From: CAYGWP01 sp964353455
Lineage (GTDB): Bacteria > Planctomycetota > Phycisphaerae > FEN-1346
Direction: 5' to 3'
DNA length: 6,290 nt
Assembly: GCA_964353455.1 (NCBI GenBank)
Contig: CAYGWP010000052.1
Span: forward strand, 1 to 6,290
In this document: positions 1-6,051 of the stretch, one piece after another
Layout: every line of letters begins with the position of its first letter
Position numbering within the stretch: position 1 is the first letter of the stretch
Made by a program: the position numbers and the translations under genes
Notes under the pieces: model-generated
What the model saw: only the letters and a program-made list of their open reading frames with translations
Database searches by the model: none
What the model was told of the DNA's origin: nothing

Positions 1-294
1 CTCGTCAAGACCGCCTTCTTCGGCGAGGACCCCAACTGGGGACGCATCGTCTCCGCCGCCGGCTACGCCGGCATCTCCAGCGGACCCGACACCATGCGCC
101 TCGAGATGGGCGGCGTGGTCATCTTCGACCGCGGCACGCCCGTCGAGGCCGACGCCGCGCGCCTTCAGTCCGTCATGAAGGCCCACGACATCGACGTGCA
201 CCTCGACCTCGGCGCCGGGAAGGGCCAGGCCCGGTATCTCACATGCGATTTCAGTTATGACTATGTGAAGATCAACGCGGAGTACACGACCTGA
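1..294 (+). CDS. argJ: Bifunctional ornithine acetyltransferase / N-acetylglutamate synthase, C-terminal part
   Basis: The frame is open from base 1 and gives the last 97 residues of ArgJ; the start lies upstream of the window. ArgJ moves the acetyl group from N-acetylornithine to glutamate (and in bifunctional forms also uses acetyl-CoA) in the cytoplasmic cyclic arginine pathway. The visible part carries two family hallmarks: GEDPNWGRI at residues 8-16 of the fragment, and the C-terminal block TCDFSYDYVKINAEYTT, which matches the usual 'CDL.Y.YVKINA.Y.T' ending. The autocleavage Thr that divides alpha and beta chains is in the missing part, so mono- versus bifunctionality cannot be judged. 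The stop is TGA at 292-294, two bases before the GTG of the amidohydrolase, so the two genes are probably cotranscribed. The identification is very secure. Confidence 0.95.
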   Translation, partial: LVKTAFFGEDPNWGRIVSAAGYAGISSGPDTMRLEMGGVVIFDRGTPVEADAARLQSVMKAHDIDVHLDLGAGKGQARYLTCDFSYDYVKINAEYTT

Positions 295-296
295 CC

Positions 297-1517
297 GTGG
301 CCGATTCCGCAAAGGTCTATCGCGCACGCTATCTCATCCCGGCCGAAGGAGCCGCGGTGGAGGACGGCGCGCTCGTCGCGGCGGGCGGGCGCATCGCGCG
401 CCTCGGGCCGTGGTCGAAACTCAAGGCCCACATTGGGCCGAGCGACGCCGTCGAACACTTTCCGGATGCGGCCATCGTGCCCGGCCTGGTGAACGCCCAC
501 ACGCACCTCGGCCTGACGGACATGGGGGGGCACTTCAAGCCGACGGCCGATTTCGCCGGTTGGCTCGCGCGCCTGATCGCCAGCCGGGTCATCAGAACGC
601 AGCAGTCTATCCGCCGCGCGGTCCGACAGGGCGCCGACCAGGCCCAGGCGGCCGGCACCGTCGCGGGGGCCGACATCACGCCCGAATCCATCTGCGACAA
701 CGTCCTCACGGCGTCTGACGGACGCTGGATCGTCTTTGGCGAGGCATTCCGGTTCGGTCCGAAGTCCATCGATCGCCTCCGGCAAACCGTCGAAGGCATG
801 GAGCGGCTGCGGCGGACGACGCCTGTCGCGGTCGGCCTCTCGCCCCACGCCCCCTACAGCACCGGCCTGGCCGTCTATAAGGCGGTGCGTCAGGTGGCCG
901 ATGCAAACGGCTGGCCGGTCACCACACATCTGCATGAGACGCTGGACGAAATAGCGTTTACGGAGCGGGGCGACGGGCCGCTCTATGAACTGGTCCGCCA
1001 GTTCAGCCTCCTGCCTCGCGGCTGGATGCCGGCAGGCGTTCGCCCCATCAGGATGCTGGCGGATGCCGGGTTCTTCGCCAAGCCGGTGCTCGTGGCCCAC
1101 GGCAACTATCTTGAGGATGACGACGTCGCGGTCCTGGCCGAGAGCGGCTCCAGCGTTGCGTACTGCCCGCGGAGCCATGCATTCTTCCAGCACCGCGAGC
1201 ATCCGTGGCGGCGGCTCCTCAAGAAAGGCGTGAACGTGTGCCTCGGGACCGACAGCCTGGCCTCGTCGCCGAGCCTCTCGATGCTGGACGAAGCGCGGTT
1301 CCTTTTCGCCAACGAGAGCAAGGCCGACCCCCGCCTCATTCTCGACATGGCGACGCGCCGCGGCGCGCGGGCGCTCGGGCTGGAAGGCGTGACCGGCGAC
1401 CTTCGGCCGGAACTTCTCGCTGCGTTCTGCGTTGTATCACCTGTCGGCAAGACCGGCGACCCGGCGGCGGCGATTCTTTCGGGAGCCGCCAAAGACATCC
1501 GCCTCATCCGCCCGTAA
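297..1517 (+). CDS. Metal-dependent amidohydrolase / deaminase (ATZ/TRZ-SAH deaminase-like)
   Basis: This is a complete 406-residue protein of the amidohydrolase superfamily, a cytoplasmic TIM-barrel hydrolase that usually removes an amino group or chloride from a purine- or triazine-like ring. Visible landmarks in order: an N-terminal beta strand pair (about 7-45), VPGLVNAHTHL with metal ligands H68 and H70, PHAPYST with H183 (substrate-contact position in SAH deaminases), HLHE with H211 and catalytic E214, VAHGN with H268, and LGTDSLASSPSL with metal ligand D319. All expected catalytic residues are present, so it should be active. Length is typical for the family. The GTG start at 297 is chosen because the first strand follows at once and no better start lies nearby; the Shine-Dalgarno match is weak (cggag near 278-282), so translation may be coupled to argJ, which ends two bases upstream. 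The substrate is not determined: SAH/MTA deaminase, aminodeoxyfutalosine deaminase and guanine-deaminase-like roles are all possible. Confidence 0.9.
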   Translation: MADSAKVYRARYLIPAEGAAVEDGALVAAGGRIARLGPWSKLKAHIGPSDAVEHFPDAAIVPGLVNAHTHLGLTDMGGHFKPTADFAGWLARLIASRVIRTQQSIRRAVRQGADQAQAAGTVAGADITPESICDNVLTASDGRWIVFGEAFRFGPKSIDRLRQTVEGMERLRRTTPVAVGLSPHAPYSTGLAVYKAVRQVADANGWPVTTHLHETLDEIAFTERGDGPLYELVRQFSLLPRGWMPAGVRPIRMLADAGFFAKPVLVAHGNYLEDDDVAVLAESGSSVAYCPRSHAFFQHREHPWRRLLKKGVNVCLGTDSLASSPSLSMLDEARFLFANESKADPRLILDMATRRGARALGLEGVTGDLRPELLAAFCVVSPVGKTGDPAAAILSGAAKDIRLIRP

Positions 1518-1521
1518 GCAA

Positions 1522-1577
1522 GACAGAAAAGGGTCCAGGACCCTTAAGGCGTTAGGGGTCCTGGACCCTTTTCTGTC
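1522..1577. terminator. Perfect 22-bp inverted repeat; likely bidirectional terminator and probable dispersed palindrome
   Basis: The left arm (1522-1543) and right arm (1556-1577) are exact reverse complements over 22 bases, separated by a 12-base loop (1544-1555). Each arm contains a smaller palindrome, GGGTCC-A-GGACCC or GGGTCC-T-GGACCC. The G+C-rich core is flanked by AGAAAA on the left and TTTTCT on the right, so on either strand a transcript would form a strong stem followed by a short U run. It begins five bases after the amidohydrolase stop, a sensible place for termination before the export operon. Function as a terminator is inferred. The perfect symmetry and nested design also fit a REP-like repeat present in many copies, which cannot be tested from one window. 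Confidence 0.7.
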
Positions 1578-1586
1578 ACAGCATTG

Positions 1587-1615
1587 TTGCTTTGAGGCGC
1601 CAGCGGCGATAGAAT
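1587..1615 (+). promoter_or_regulatory. Putative sigma70-like promoter of the export operon
   Basis: TTGCTT at 1587-1592 (three of six against TTGACA) and TAGAAT at 1610-1615 (five of six against TATAAT) are separated by exactly 17 bases. This would start transcription near 1622 and leave a leader of about 30 bases before the ATG at 1654. It lies directly after the terminator-like palindrome and in an A+T-richer pocket, which supports it. No operator repeat is obvious beside it. It is a consensus match by eye only. Confidence 0.45.
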
Positions 1616-1653
1616 CTCACCTTCGCCTACCGGGGCGGCAGACGGATGAACCG

Positions 1654-3477
1654 ATGTTGCACAAGGCACTCATAGCGGCTGCTCTCCTCGCCTTTCTCTC
1701 GGTGACAGGCTGTTCCTCCAAGTTCTACACCGAGCAGGCCGACCGCGAAGTGTACAAGATCGTGGCCCAAACGAACCAGAGGGCCCTTGGCCGCGCGCCT
1801 GCGTTTACGATCAACCCGAATCCGCTGCCCGCGCTACCGCAGCAGGAGGGCGAGAAGGGTTTGGACATCCGGCCGCTGCCGCCGGAAGAAACCGCTGCAT
1901 CGTTCATCCGGATGCCGCCTATCCTGGTGCCAGGGCCGATCATCGCGCCGCTGCCGCCGGGGCTGAACCTCCTGCCCGAACCGCCTTCCAGCCCTCCGCC
2001 GGCAGGAGGCGCTCCGGGCGAGGCCAGGGGGTTGCCCCCGCCGCTACCGACGGCTTCAGCCAACGCCCTCAAACTGTCAGTGGCCGACGCCCTGCGACTC
2101 GCCGTTAGGGCGAGCCGCGACTACCAGACGCAGAAAGAGACGGTGTACCTGACGGCCCTGACGCTGACGGGGCAGCGGCACGTGTTTGACCTCATTCCGT
2201 CGGCCATCGGGACGACGAACCTGAAGAGCAATGGCACAGGCCAGGAGGAACGTGTCAAGACCTGGGACGGCTCGTCAACCGTGGGCGTGTCGCAGAAACT
2301 GGCGGGCGGGATGGTCCTCGTGGGGGCACTGGGCGTGTCGGCCCTGAAGTTCCTCAACAAGGAGTTGGGCGACACGGTCGATTCAGCCTTCAACGTGAGC
2401 ATGTCGCAGCCGCTGTGGCGGGGCGCCGGGCAACTGGTCGTCCAGGAGAACCTCGTCCAGGCGGAGCGAAACACGCTGTACTCCGTCCGCACCTTCGCGC
2501 GGTTCGAACAGACGTTTGCCGTCGGCATCGCCTCGAAGTACCTCAACGTTCTCGAACAACGAGACGTTGTGCTGAACGAGTGGACCAACTACCAGGCACT
2601 GGTGGCCAATCGCGAGCAGGCCGACTGGCTCGCCAAGGCCGAGCGGCTGCCGCAGTTCCAGGTGGACCAGGCGAGGCAGGACGAACTGCGGGCCTACAGC
2701 CGCTGGATCGTGGCGCGGGAGGCGTACGCGAACTCCCTCGACTCTTTCAAGATCCTCCTGGGCATCCCTGTAACGACTGAGATTGCGCTGGACCCGCAGG
2801 AACTGGACCGCCTTGCGGCGGCGGGGCTTCACCAGACGCAGGAGTCGCTGGATGAGGTCACGGCGGTCGCGATGCGGACCCGGTTCGACCTGGCGAACGT
2901 CCGCAACGGCGTCGAGGACGCCCTCCGCAAGATCAAGGTGGCCGAGAACGGCCTGGCGGGGGATGTGAACCTGGTGGCCAGCATCGGGTACCAGTCGGTC
3001 GGCCCGAATCCGCAGTCTGCGCGGCTGATATTCAACCGCGGGGACTACGCGGCAGGCCTGGCCATCAGCCTGCCGCTCGACCGGTTGAACGAGCGGAACG
3101 CACTCAGGCAGACGCAGGTCTCCGCCCAAGCCGCACAGCGGCAACTGGACCTGACCGAGGATGAGATTCGCCTGGAGGTCCGAGAGGCGCTGCGGCAACT
3201 GGAGCAGACACGCGAATCATACGAGATACAGAAGCGGAGCGTCGAGTTGGCGGAGCGGCGCGTCGAGAGCACGCAACTCCTGCTCCAGGCCGGACGGGCG
3301 GTTCAGCGCGACGTCCTGGAGTCGCAGCAGGCATACGTCGAGGCCAAGAACGCCCTGACCGGCGCCCTGGTCGATCACACGGTGGCGACGCTGGAGTTCC
3401 AGCGCGACGTCGGAACACTGGTCGTCGATGAAGAGGGACAAATCCATGGCTGGGTCCTTACCGATAACGGCCGCTAG
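1654..3477 (+). CDS. TolC-family outer-membrane efflux lipoprotein
   Basis: This 607-residue protein is the outer-membrane duct of a tripartite exporter. It starts with a lipoprotein signal: basic and hydrophobic residues 1-16, then lipobox VTGC with the lipidated Cys at 20. Residues 23-46 read FYTEQADREVYKIV..., a segment I associate with planctomycete TolC lipoproteins. A proline-rich stretch (about 88-133) then links to the first OEP repeat (about 138-375) and the second (about 395-590). Each repeat has long amphipathic helices, such as VREALRQLEQTRESYEIQKR, and strand-like segments, such as AFNVSMSQPLWRGAGQ and YAAGLAISLPLDRLN. It is longer than E. coli TolC (about 490 residues), mainly through the N-terminal extension. 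ATG 1654 is chosen because it gives the lipobox signal peptide; the frame stays open back to 1432, but that part reads through the palindrome and the previous gene. The Shine-Dalgarno site is weak. It is the first gene of the operon and overlaps the adaptor gene by 32 bases. Confidence 0.92.
   Translation: MLHKALIAAALLAFLSVTGCSSKFYTEQADREVYKIVAQTNQRALGRAPAFTINPNPLPALPQQEGEKGLDIRPLPPEETAASFIRMPPILVPGPIIAPLPPGLNLLPEPPSSPPPAGGAPGEARGLPPPLPTASANALKLSVADALRLAVRASRDYQTQKETVYLTALTLTGQRHVFDLIPSAIGTTNLKSNGTGQEERVKTWDGSSTVGVSQKLAGGMVLVGALGVSALKFLNKELGDTVDSAFNVSMSQPLWRGAGQLVVQENLVQAERNTLYSVRTFARFEQTFAVGIASKYLNVLEQRDVVLNEWTNYQALVANREQADWLAKAERLPQFQVDQARQDELRAYSRWIVAREAYANSLDSFKILLGIPVTTEIALDPQELDRLAAAGLHQTQESLDEVTAVAMRTRFDLANVRNGVEDALRKIKVAENGLAGDVNLVASIGYQSVGPNPQSARLIFNRGDYAAGLAISLPLDRLNERNALRQTQVSAQAAQRQLDLTEDEIRLEVREALRQLEQTRESYEIQKRSVELAERRVESTQLLLQAGRAVQRDVLESQQAYVEAKNALTGALVDHTVATLEFQRDVGTLVVDEEGQIHGWVLTDNGR
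3433..3438 (+). promoter_or_regulatory. Ribosome binding site deciding the adaptor start
   Basis: GAGGGA lies seven bases before ATG 3446 and inside the end of the TolC gene. The alternative in-frame ATG at 3428 has no comparable site, so 3446 is preferred. The difference is six residues and does not affect the predicted topology. Confidence 0.55.
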
Positions 3478-5245
3478 CGCGGCCGGCGTGAAGACGCACC
3501 TGCGCGGGAAGCGGCTGGCGCTGATGGCCGCAGGGGGGGCGGCAATCCTGGCGACCGCGGCGGCGGGCCTCTGGTGGGTGCTCGGCAGTTCGGCCGACCC
3601 CGTCGTCAACACCGGCGAGACCGCCCGCGCCACGAGCGAGCGGCTGGTCGTCACCGTCGTCGAGAGCGGCGAGATCGACGCCAAGCGGTCCACCAACGTC
3701 ACGTGCGAGGTCGAGGGACAGAGCACCATCGTCTGGGTCATCGAGGAAGGCCTGCTCGTCAAGCAGGGCGACAAACTCGTCCAGTTGGACTCCGCCGACC
3801 TCCAGGAACGCCTCTGCACCCAGGACATGATCCATAAGACCGCCAAGGCCGCGCACGAAAAATCCGACAAGACGTTCCTGATTACGCAGAGCACCCGCGA
3901 GAGCATGCTGGCGGAGGCCGGGCTGAAGGTCAAGTTCGCACACATGGACCTCCGCAAGTACCTGGGAGCGGAACTGGCGGACCGCGTCGTCGCCCAGGAG
4001 GGCAAGGGCGGATTCGAAACGCTGGTGCGCGAGCCGGCGCTGGCCGGCGCGGCGCTCCAGGAAAAACGCAAACTCCAGAGCGATATCGACCTCGTGAGCG
4101 AGGAACTCTCGCGCGCCGCCAGCAAGGTCGAGTGGACGCGGACCCTCGAGAAGAAGGGGTACGTCACCGGGAGCGAACTCCAGGCCGACGAACTGGCCTA
4201 CCGCCGCCAGCAGGTCGCCCTAGACCAGGCCAAGACCGCCCTGGACCTCTTCCTCCTCTACGAGTTCCCCAAGTCGGCCGAGAAGGCCTACACAGACTGG
4301 CTGGAGGCCAAGCGCGAGTGCGAGCGAGTGGACGCGCGGACAAACAGCGAACTCGACAGCGCCCGCGCCGACCGCGACAACAAGCAAGAAGCCCTGCGAC
4401 TGGAAGAGACGCGCCTGAAGAAGGTCCAGGACCAGTTGGCCAAGTGTACGATCTGCGCGCCGCAGCCGGGCATGGTGGTCTATGACACCGGCGCGGGGCG
4501 GTGGGACCGGGCGACCATCATCGAGCCCGGGGCGGTCCTCCGGCACCAGCAGAACCTCATCAAGTTGCCCGACCTCTCGGAGATGAACGTCAAGGTCAAG
4601 TTGCACGAATCGGTCGTCAAGCAGGTCGCCGAGGGCGCCCAGGCGTTCGTGACCATCGACGCCTTCCCGAAGGACCGGCTGACCGGCCGCGTCACGAAGA
4701 TCGGCATCATGCCCGACCGCAGCCAGTGGTGGCTGAACCCCGGCCTCAAGAGTTACCTCACGGAGATCGGCCTCGACGCCACGCCCAAGGGTCTGAAGCC
4801 CGGCATGAGCGCCCAGGTGGAGATCCTGGTCGATACGAAGGACGGCGTGCTCCAGGTCCCCATCGCGGCCGTGTTCGTGGACAAGGGGTTCCAAGTGGCC
4901 TACGTGAAGACGCCGGCGGGGCCGGAGACCCGGCGCGTGGAAGCGGGCCTCTCGAACGAGCGGATGGTCGAGATCACGAAGGGCCTGGCGGTGGGCGATG
5001 AGGTGTACCTCTTCAAGCCCGCCGGCGCCGAGGAACTGAAGGTCTCGGAGGAAGAGCAGCGCGCCGCGCAGCAGCAGGCCGACTGGAAGGCGGCGGAGAG
5101 AGCAGCGGCGCCGCCGGCGCCGGTGCCAGCCGCCGAGACTGCTTCTCCCCCCACGGTCCGGCCGCCGCGCGAACGGTCCGACAGATCGTCCGGCGACGGC
5201 GACGGCAAACGCGGGGGCGACAAAGGCGGCGCAAAGCGTCCATGA
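3446..5245 (+). CDS. HlyD/MacA-type periplasmic adaptor (membrane fusion protein)
   Basis: This 599-residue protein bridges an inner-membrane ABC transporter and the TolC duct. From ATG 3446: a short basic cytoplasmic start, one membrane anchor at about 24-47 (ALMAAGGAAILATAAAGLWW), the first lipoyl-like half at about 86-120 (EGLLVKQGDKLVQLDSADL), a very long helical hairpin at about 120-330, the second lipoyl half at about 331-375 (CAPQPGMVVYDTG), the beta-barrel at about 376-470 (LPDLSEMNVKVKLHESVV) and a membrane-proximal part to about 525. A charged Ala/Pro/Gly/Lys/Arg tail fills 535-599. The hairpin holds KKGYVTGSELQADELA and YEFPKSAEK, a pattern I recall from planctomycete adaptors. The protein is clearly longer than E. 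coli MacA (about 370 residues) because of hairpin and tail. It could also start at ATG 3428. It overlaps the TolC gene at its start and the ATPase gene by ATGA at its end, so translational coupling is likely. No substrate is indicated. Confidence 0.93.
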   Translation: MAGSLPITAASAAGVKTHLRGKRLALMAAGGAAILATAAAGLWWVLGSSADPVVNTGETARATSERLVVTVVESGEIDAKRSTNVTCEVEGQSTIVWVIEEGLLVKQGDKLVQLDSADLQERLCTQDMIHKTAKAAHEKSDKTFLITQSTRESMLAEAGLKVKFAHMDLRKYLGAELADRVVAQEGKGGFETLVREPALAGAALQEKRKLQSDIDLVSEELSRAASKVEWTRTLEKKGYVTGSELQADELAYRRQQVALDQAKTALDLFLLYEFPKSAEKAYTDWLEAKRECERVDARTNSELDSARADRDNKQEALRLEETRLKKVQDQLAKCTICAPQPGMVVYDTGAGRWDRATIIEPGAVLRHQQNLIKLPDLSEMNVKVKLHESVVKQVAEGAQAFVTIDAFPKDRLTGRVTKIGIMPDRSQWWLNPGLKSYLTEIGLDATPKGLKPGMSAQVEILVDTKDGVLQVPIAAVFVDKGFQVAYVKTPAGPETRRVEAGLSNERMVEITKGLAVGDEVYLFKPAGAEELKVSEEEQRAAQQQADWKAAERAAAPPAPVPAAETASPPTVRPPRERSDRSSGDGDGKRGGDKGGAKRP

Positions 5246-5928
5246 GCCTCGCTGAACTGGTCAACCTGCGCAAGGTCTATCAGATGGGGGCCGGCCTCGA
5301 AGTCGCCGCCCTCCAGGGCATCGATCTTACGGTTGAGCCGGGCGATTACCTGGCTATCATGGGCCCGTCGGGGTCCGGCAAGAGCACCCTCCTGAACCTC
5401 GTGGGGTGCCTGGACCGGCCGACGAGCGGGCGGTACATCCTCGGCGGACAGGACGTCTCGGCCCTTTCGGACTCGGACCTCTCGGAGGTGCGCGGCCAGC
5501 GGATCGGCTTCGTATTCCAGTCGTTCAACCTGATCCCGCAACTGACGGCCCTAGACAACATCGAGGTGCCGCTCTTCTACCAGCGGATACACCGGCGTGA
5601 GCGCCGGCGGCGGTCGCTTGAACTTGCGGAGCGGGTGGGCCTGGGGAATCGCGCCCGTCACAAGCCGATGGAACTTTCGGGCGGCGAGCAGCAGCGAGTC
5701 GCCATCGCGCGGGCCCTGGCGAACGACCCGCTCATCATCCTGGCCGACGAGCCGACCGGCAATCTCGACTCGCGCACCGGCCAGGAAATCCTCGCGATCT
5801 TCGACGACATGGCAACGCGCGGGCGGACGCTCATCATCGTGACTCATGATGAGGCCGTCGGCCGGCGCACGCACAGCATTGTCCGCGTCGCCGACGGGAA
5901 GGTAGTGGCCCAGGAGCGGCAGAAGTAG
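5242..5928 (+). CDS. ABC transporter ATPase, MacB/LolD type
   Basis: This 228-residue protein is a single nucleotide-binding domain that powers the neighbouring permease from the cytoplasmic face. All motifs are intact: Walker A GPSGSGKST (41-49), Q-loop VFQSFNLIPQLT with Q93, the MacB/LolD-style DNIEVPLFY (105-113), signature LSGGEQQR (145-152), Walker B LIILADE (164-170) with catalytic E170, D-loop GNLDS (173-177) and H-loop H202. Size and motif wording match the MacB/LolD/FtsE-like group, which drives mechanotransmission pumps and lipoprotein release. The ATG at 5242 overlaps the adaptor TGA in ATGA, a strong sign of coupled translation. The TolC and adaptor genes upstream favour a MacAB-TolC-like exporter over LolD. 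ATPase and permease are separate here, unlike in E. coli MacB. Confidence 0.95.
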   Translation: MSLAELVNLRKVYQMGAGLEVAALQGIDLTVEPGDYLAIMGPSGSGKSTLLNLVGCLDRPTSGRYILGGQDVSALSDSDLSEVRGQRIGFVFQSFNLIPQLTALDNIEVPLFYQRIHRRERRRRSLELAERVGLGNRARHKPMELSGGEQQRVAIARALANDPLIILADEPTGNLDSRTGQEILAIFDDMATRGRTLIIVTHDEAVGRRTHSIVRVADGKVVAQERQK

Positions 5929-6051
5929 CCGGCCGCGGCGGGTCGGGCCTTCGCCCGCCGTAGGGCTACGGCCCGCAGGCGGGAGACCCGCCGCGCGGAA
6001 GTGTGAGACGCGAGCGCGGCGGGTCTCCCGACCCGCCGCGCGGGAATACCA
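5929..6051. repeat. G+C-rich block of overlapping inverted and direct repeats between ATPase and permease genes
   Basis: This 123-bp non-coding stretch holds several self-complementary parts. A 17-bp perfect inverted repeat pairs 5980-5996 with 6014-6030. An 11-bp perfect one pairs 6014-6024 with 6031-6041 across a six-base loop. The two hairpins share the middle segment, so only one can form at a time. The outer segments carry a 14-bp direct repeat, GACCCGCCGCGCGG, at 5985-5998 and 6030-6043. Smaller palindromes lie at 5936-5942 with 5954-5960, and 5957-5963 with 5966-5972. There is no T run, so a classic terminator is not obvious. It may be a dispersed intergenic repeat, a messenger-stabilising structure, or a control on permease translation. 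These roles are inferred; the repeats themselves are read directly. Confidence 0.75.
6042..6045 (+). promoter_or_regulatory. Ribosome binding site of the permease gene, adjoining a hairpin arm
   Basis: GGGA is placed six bases before the ATG at 6052. It starts immediately after the last paired base (6041) of the 6014-6041 hairpin, so folding of that hairpin could affect ribosome access. The site itself is modest. Confidence 0.45.

Noticed and set aside
261..1202. Long antisense open frame (313 codons) opposite the amidohydrolase
   Set aside because: It mirrors a clearly conserved gene in high-G+C DNA, is rich in Arg/Asp/Gly without a recognisable domain, and the + strand frame has all catalytic motifs.
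1646..1675. Nine-codon frame starting at ATG 1646 and overlapping the TolC start, as a possible upstream leader peptide
   Set aside because: It is very short, has no distinct ribosome binding site and shows no regulatory residue pattern; one extra ATG near a start is expected by chance.
3217..4167. Long antisense open frame (316 codons) across the TolC-adaptor junction
   Set aside because: It is rich in Ser/Arg/Ala with no domain, spans two convincing + strand genes, and is expected by chance in G+C-rich coding DNA.
4445..4456. CTIC in the adaptor (residues 334-337) as a metal-binding or redox pair
   Set aside because: It lies where adaptors enter the second lipoyl half (usually 'C.I.AP..G'), no other Cys/His cluster is near it, and one extra Cys does not support metal binding.
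5242..5928. Assignment of the ATPase as LolD (lipoprotein release)
   Set aside because: The motifs fit LolD and MacB equally, but the coupled TolC and HlyD-type genes upstream favour a tripartite exporter; no Lol symbol is given.
5929..6051. CRISPR-like repeats between ATPase and permease
   Set aside because: There are only two copies of a 14-mer plus inverted copies, with no regular spacers; the pattern is hairpin-forming and not an array.
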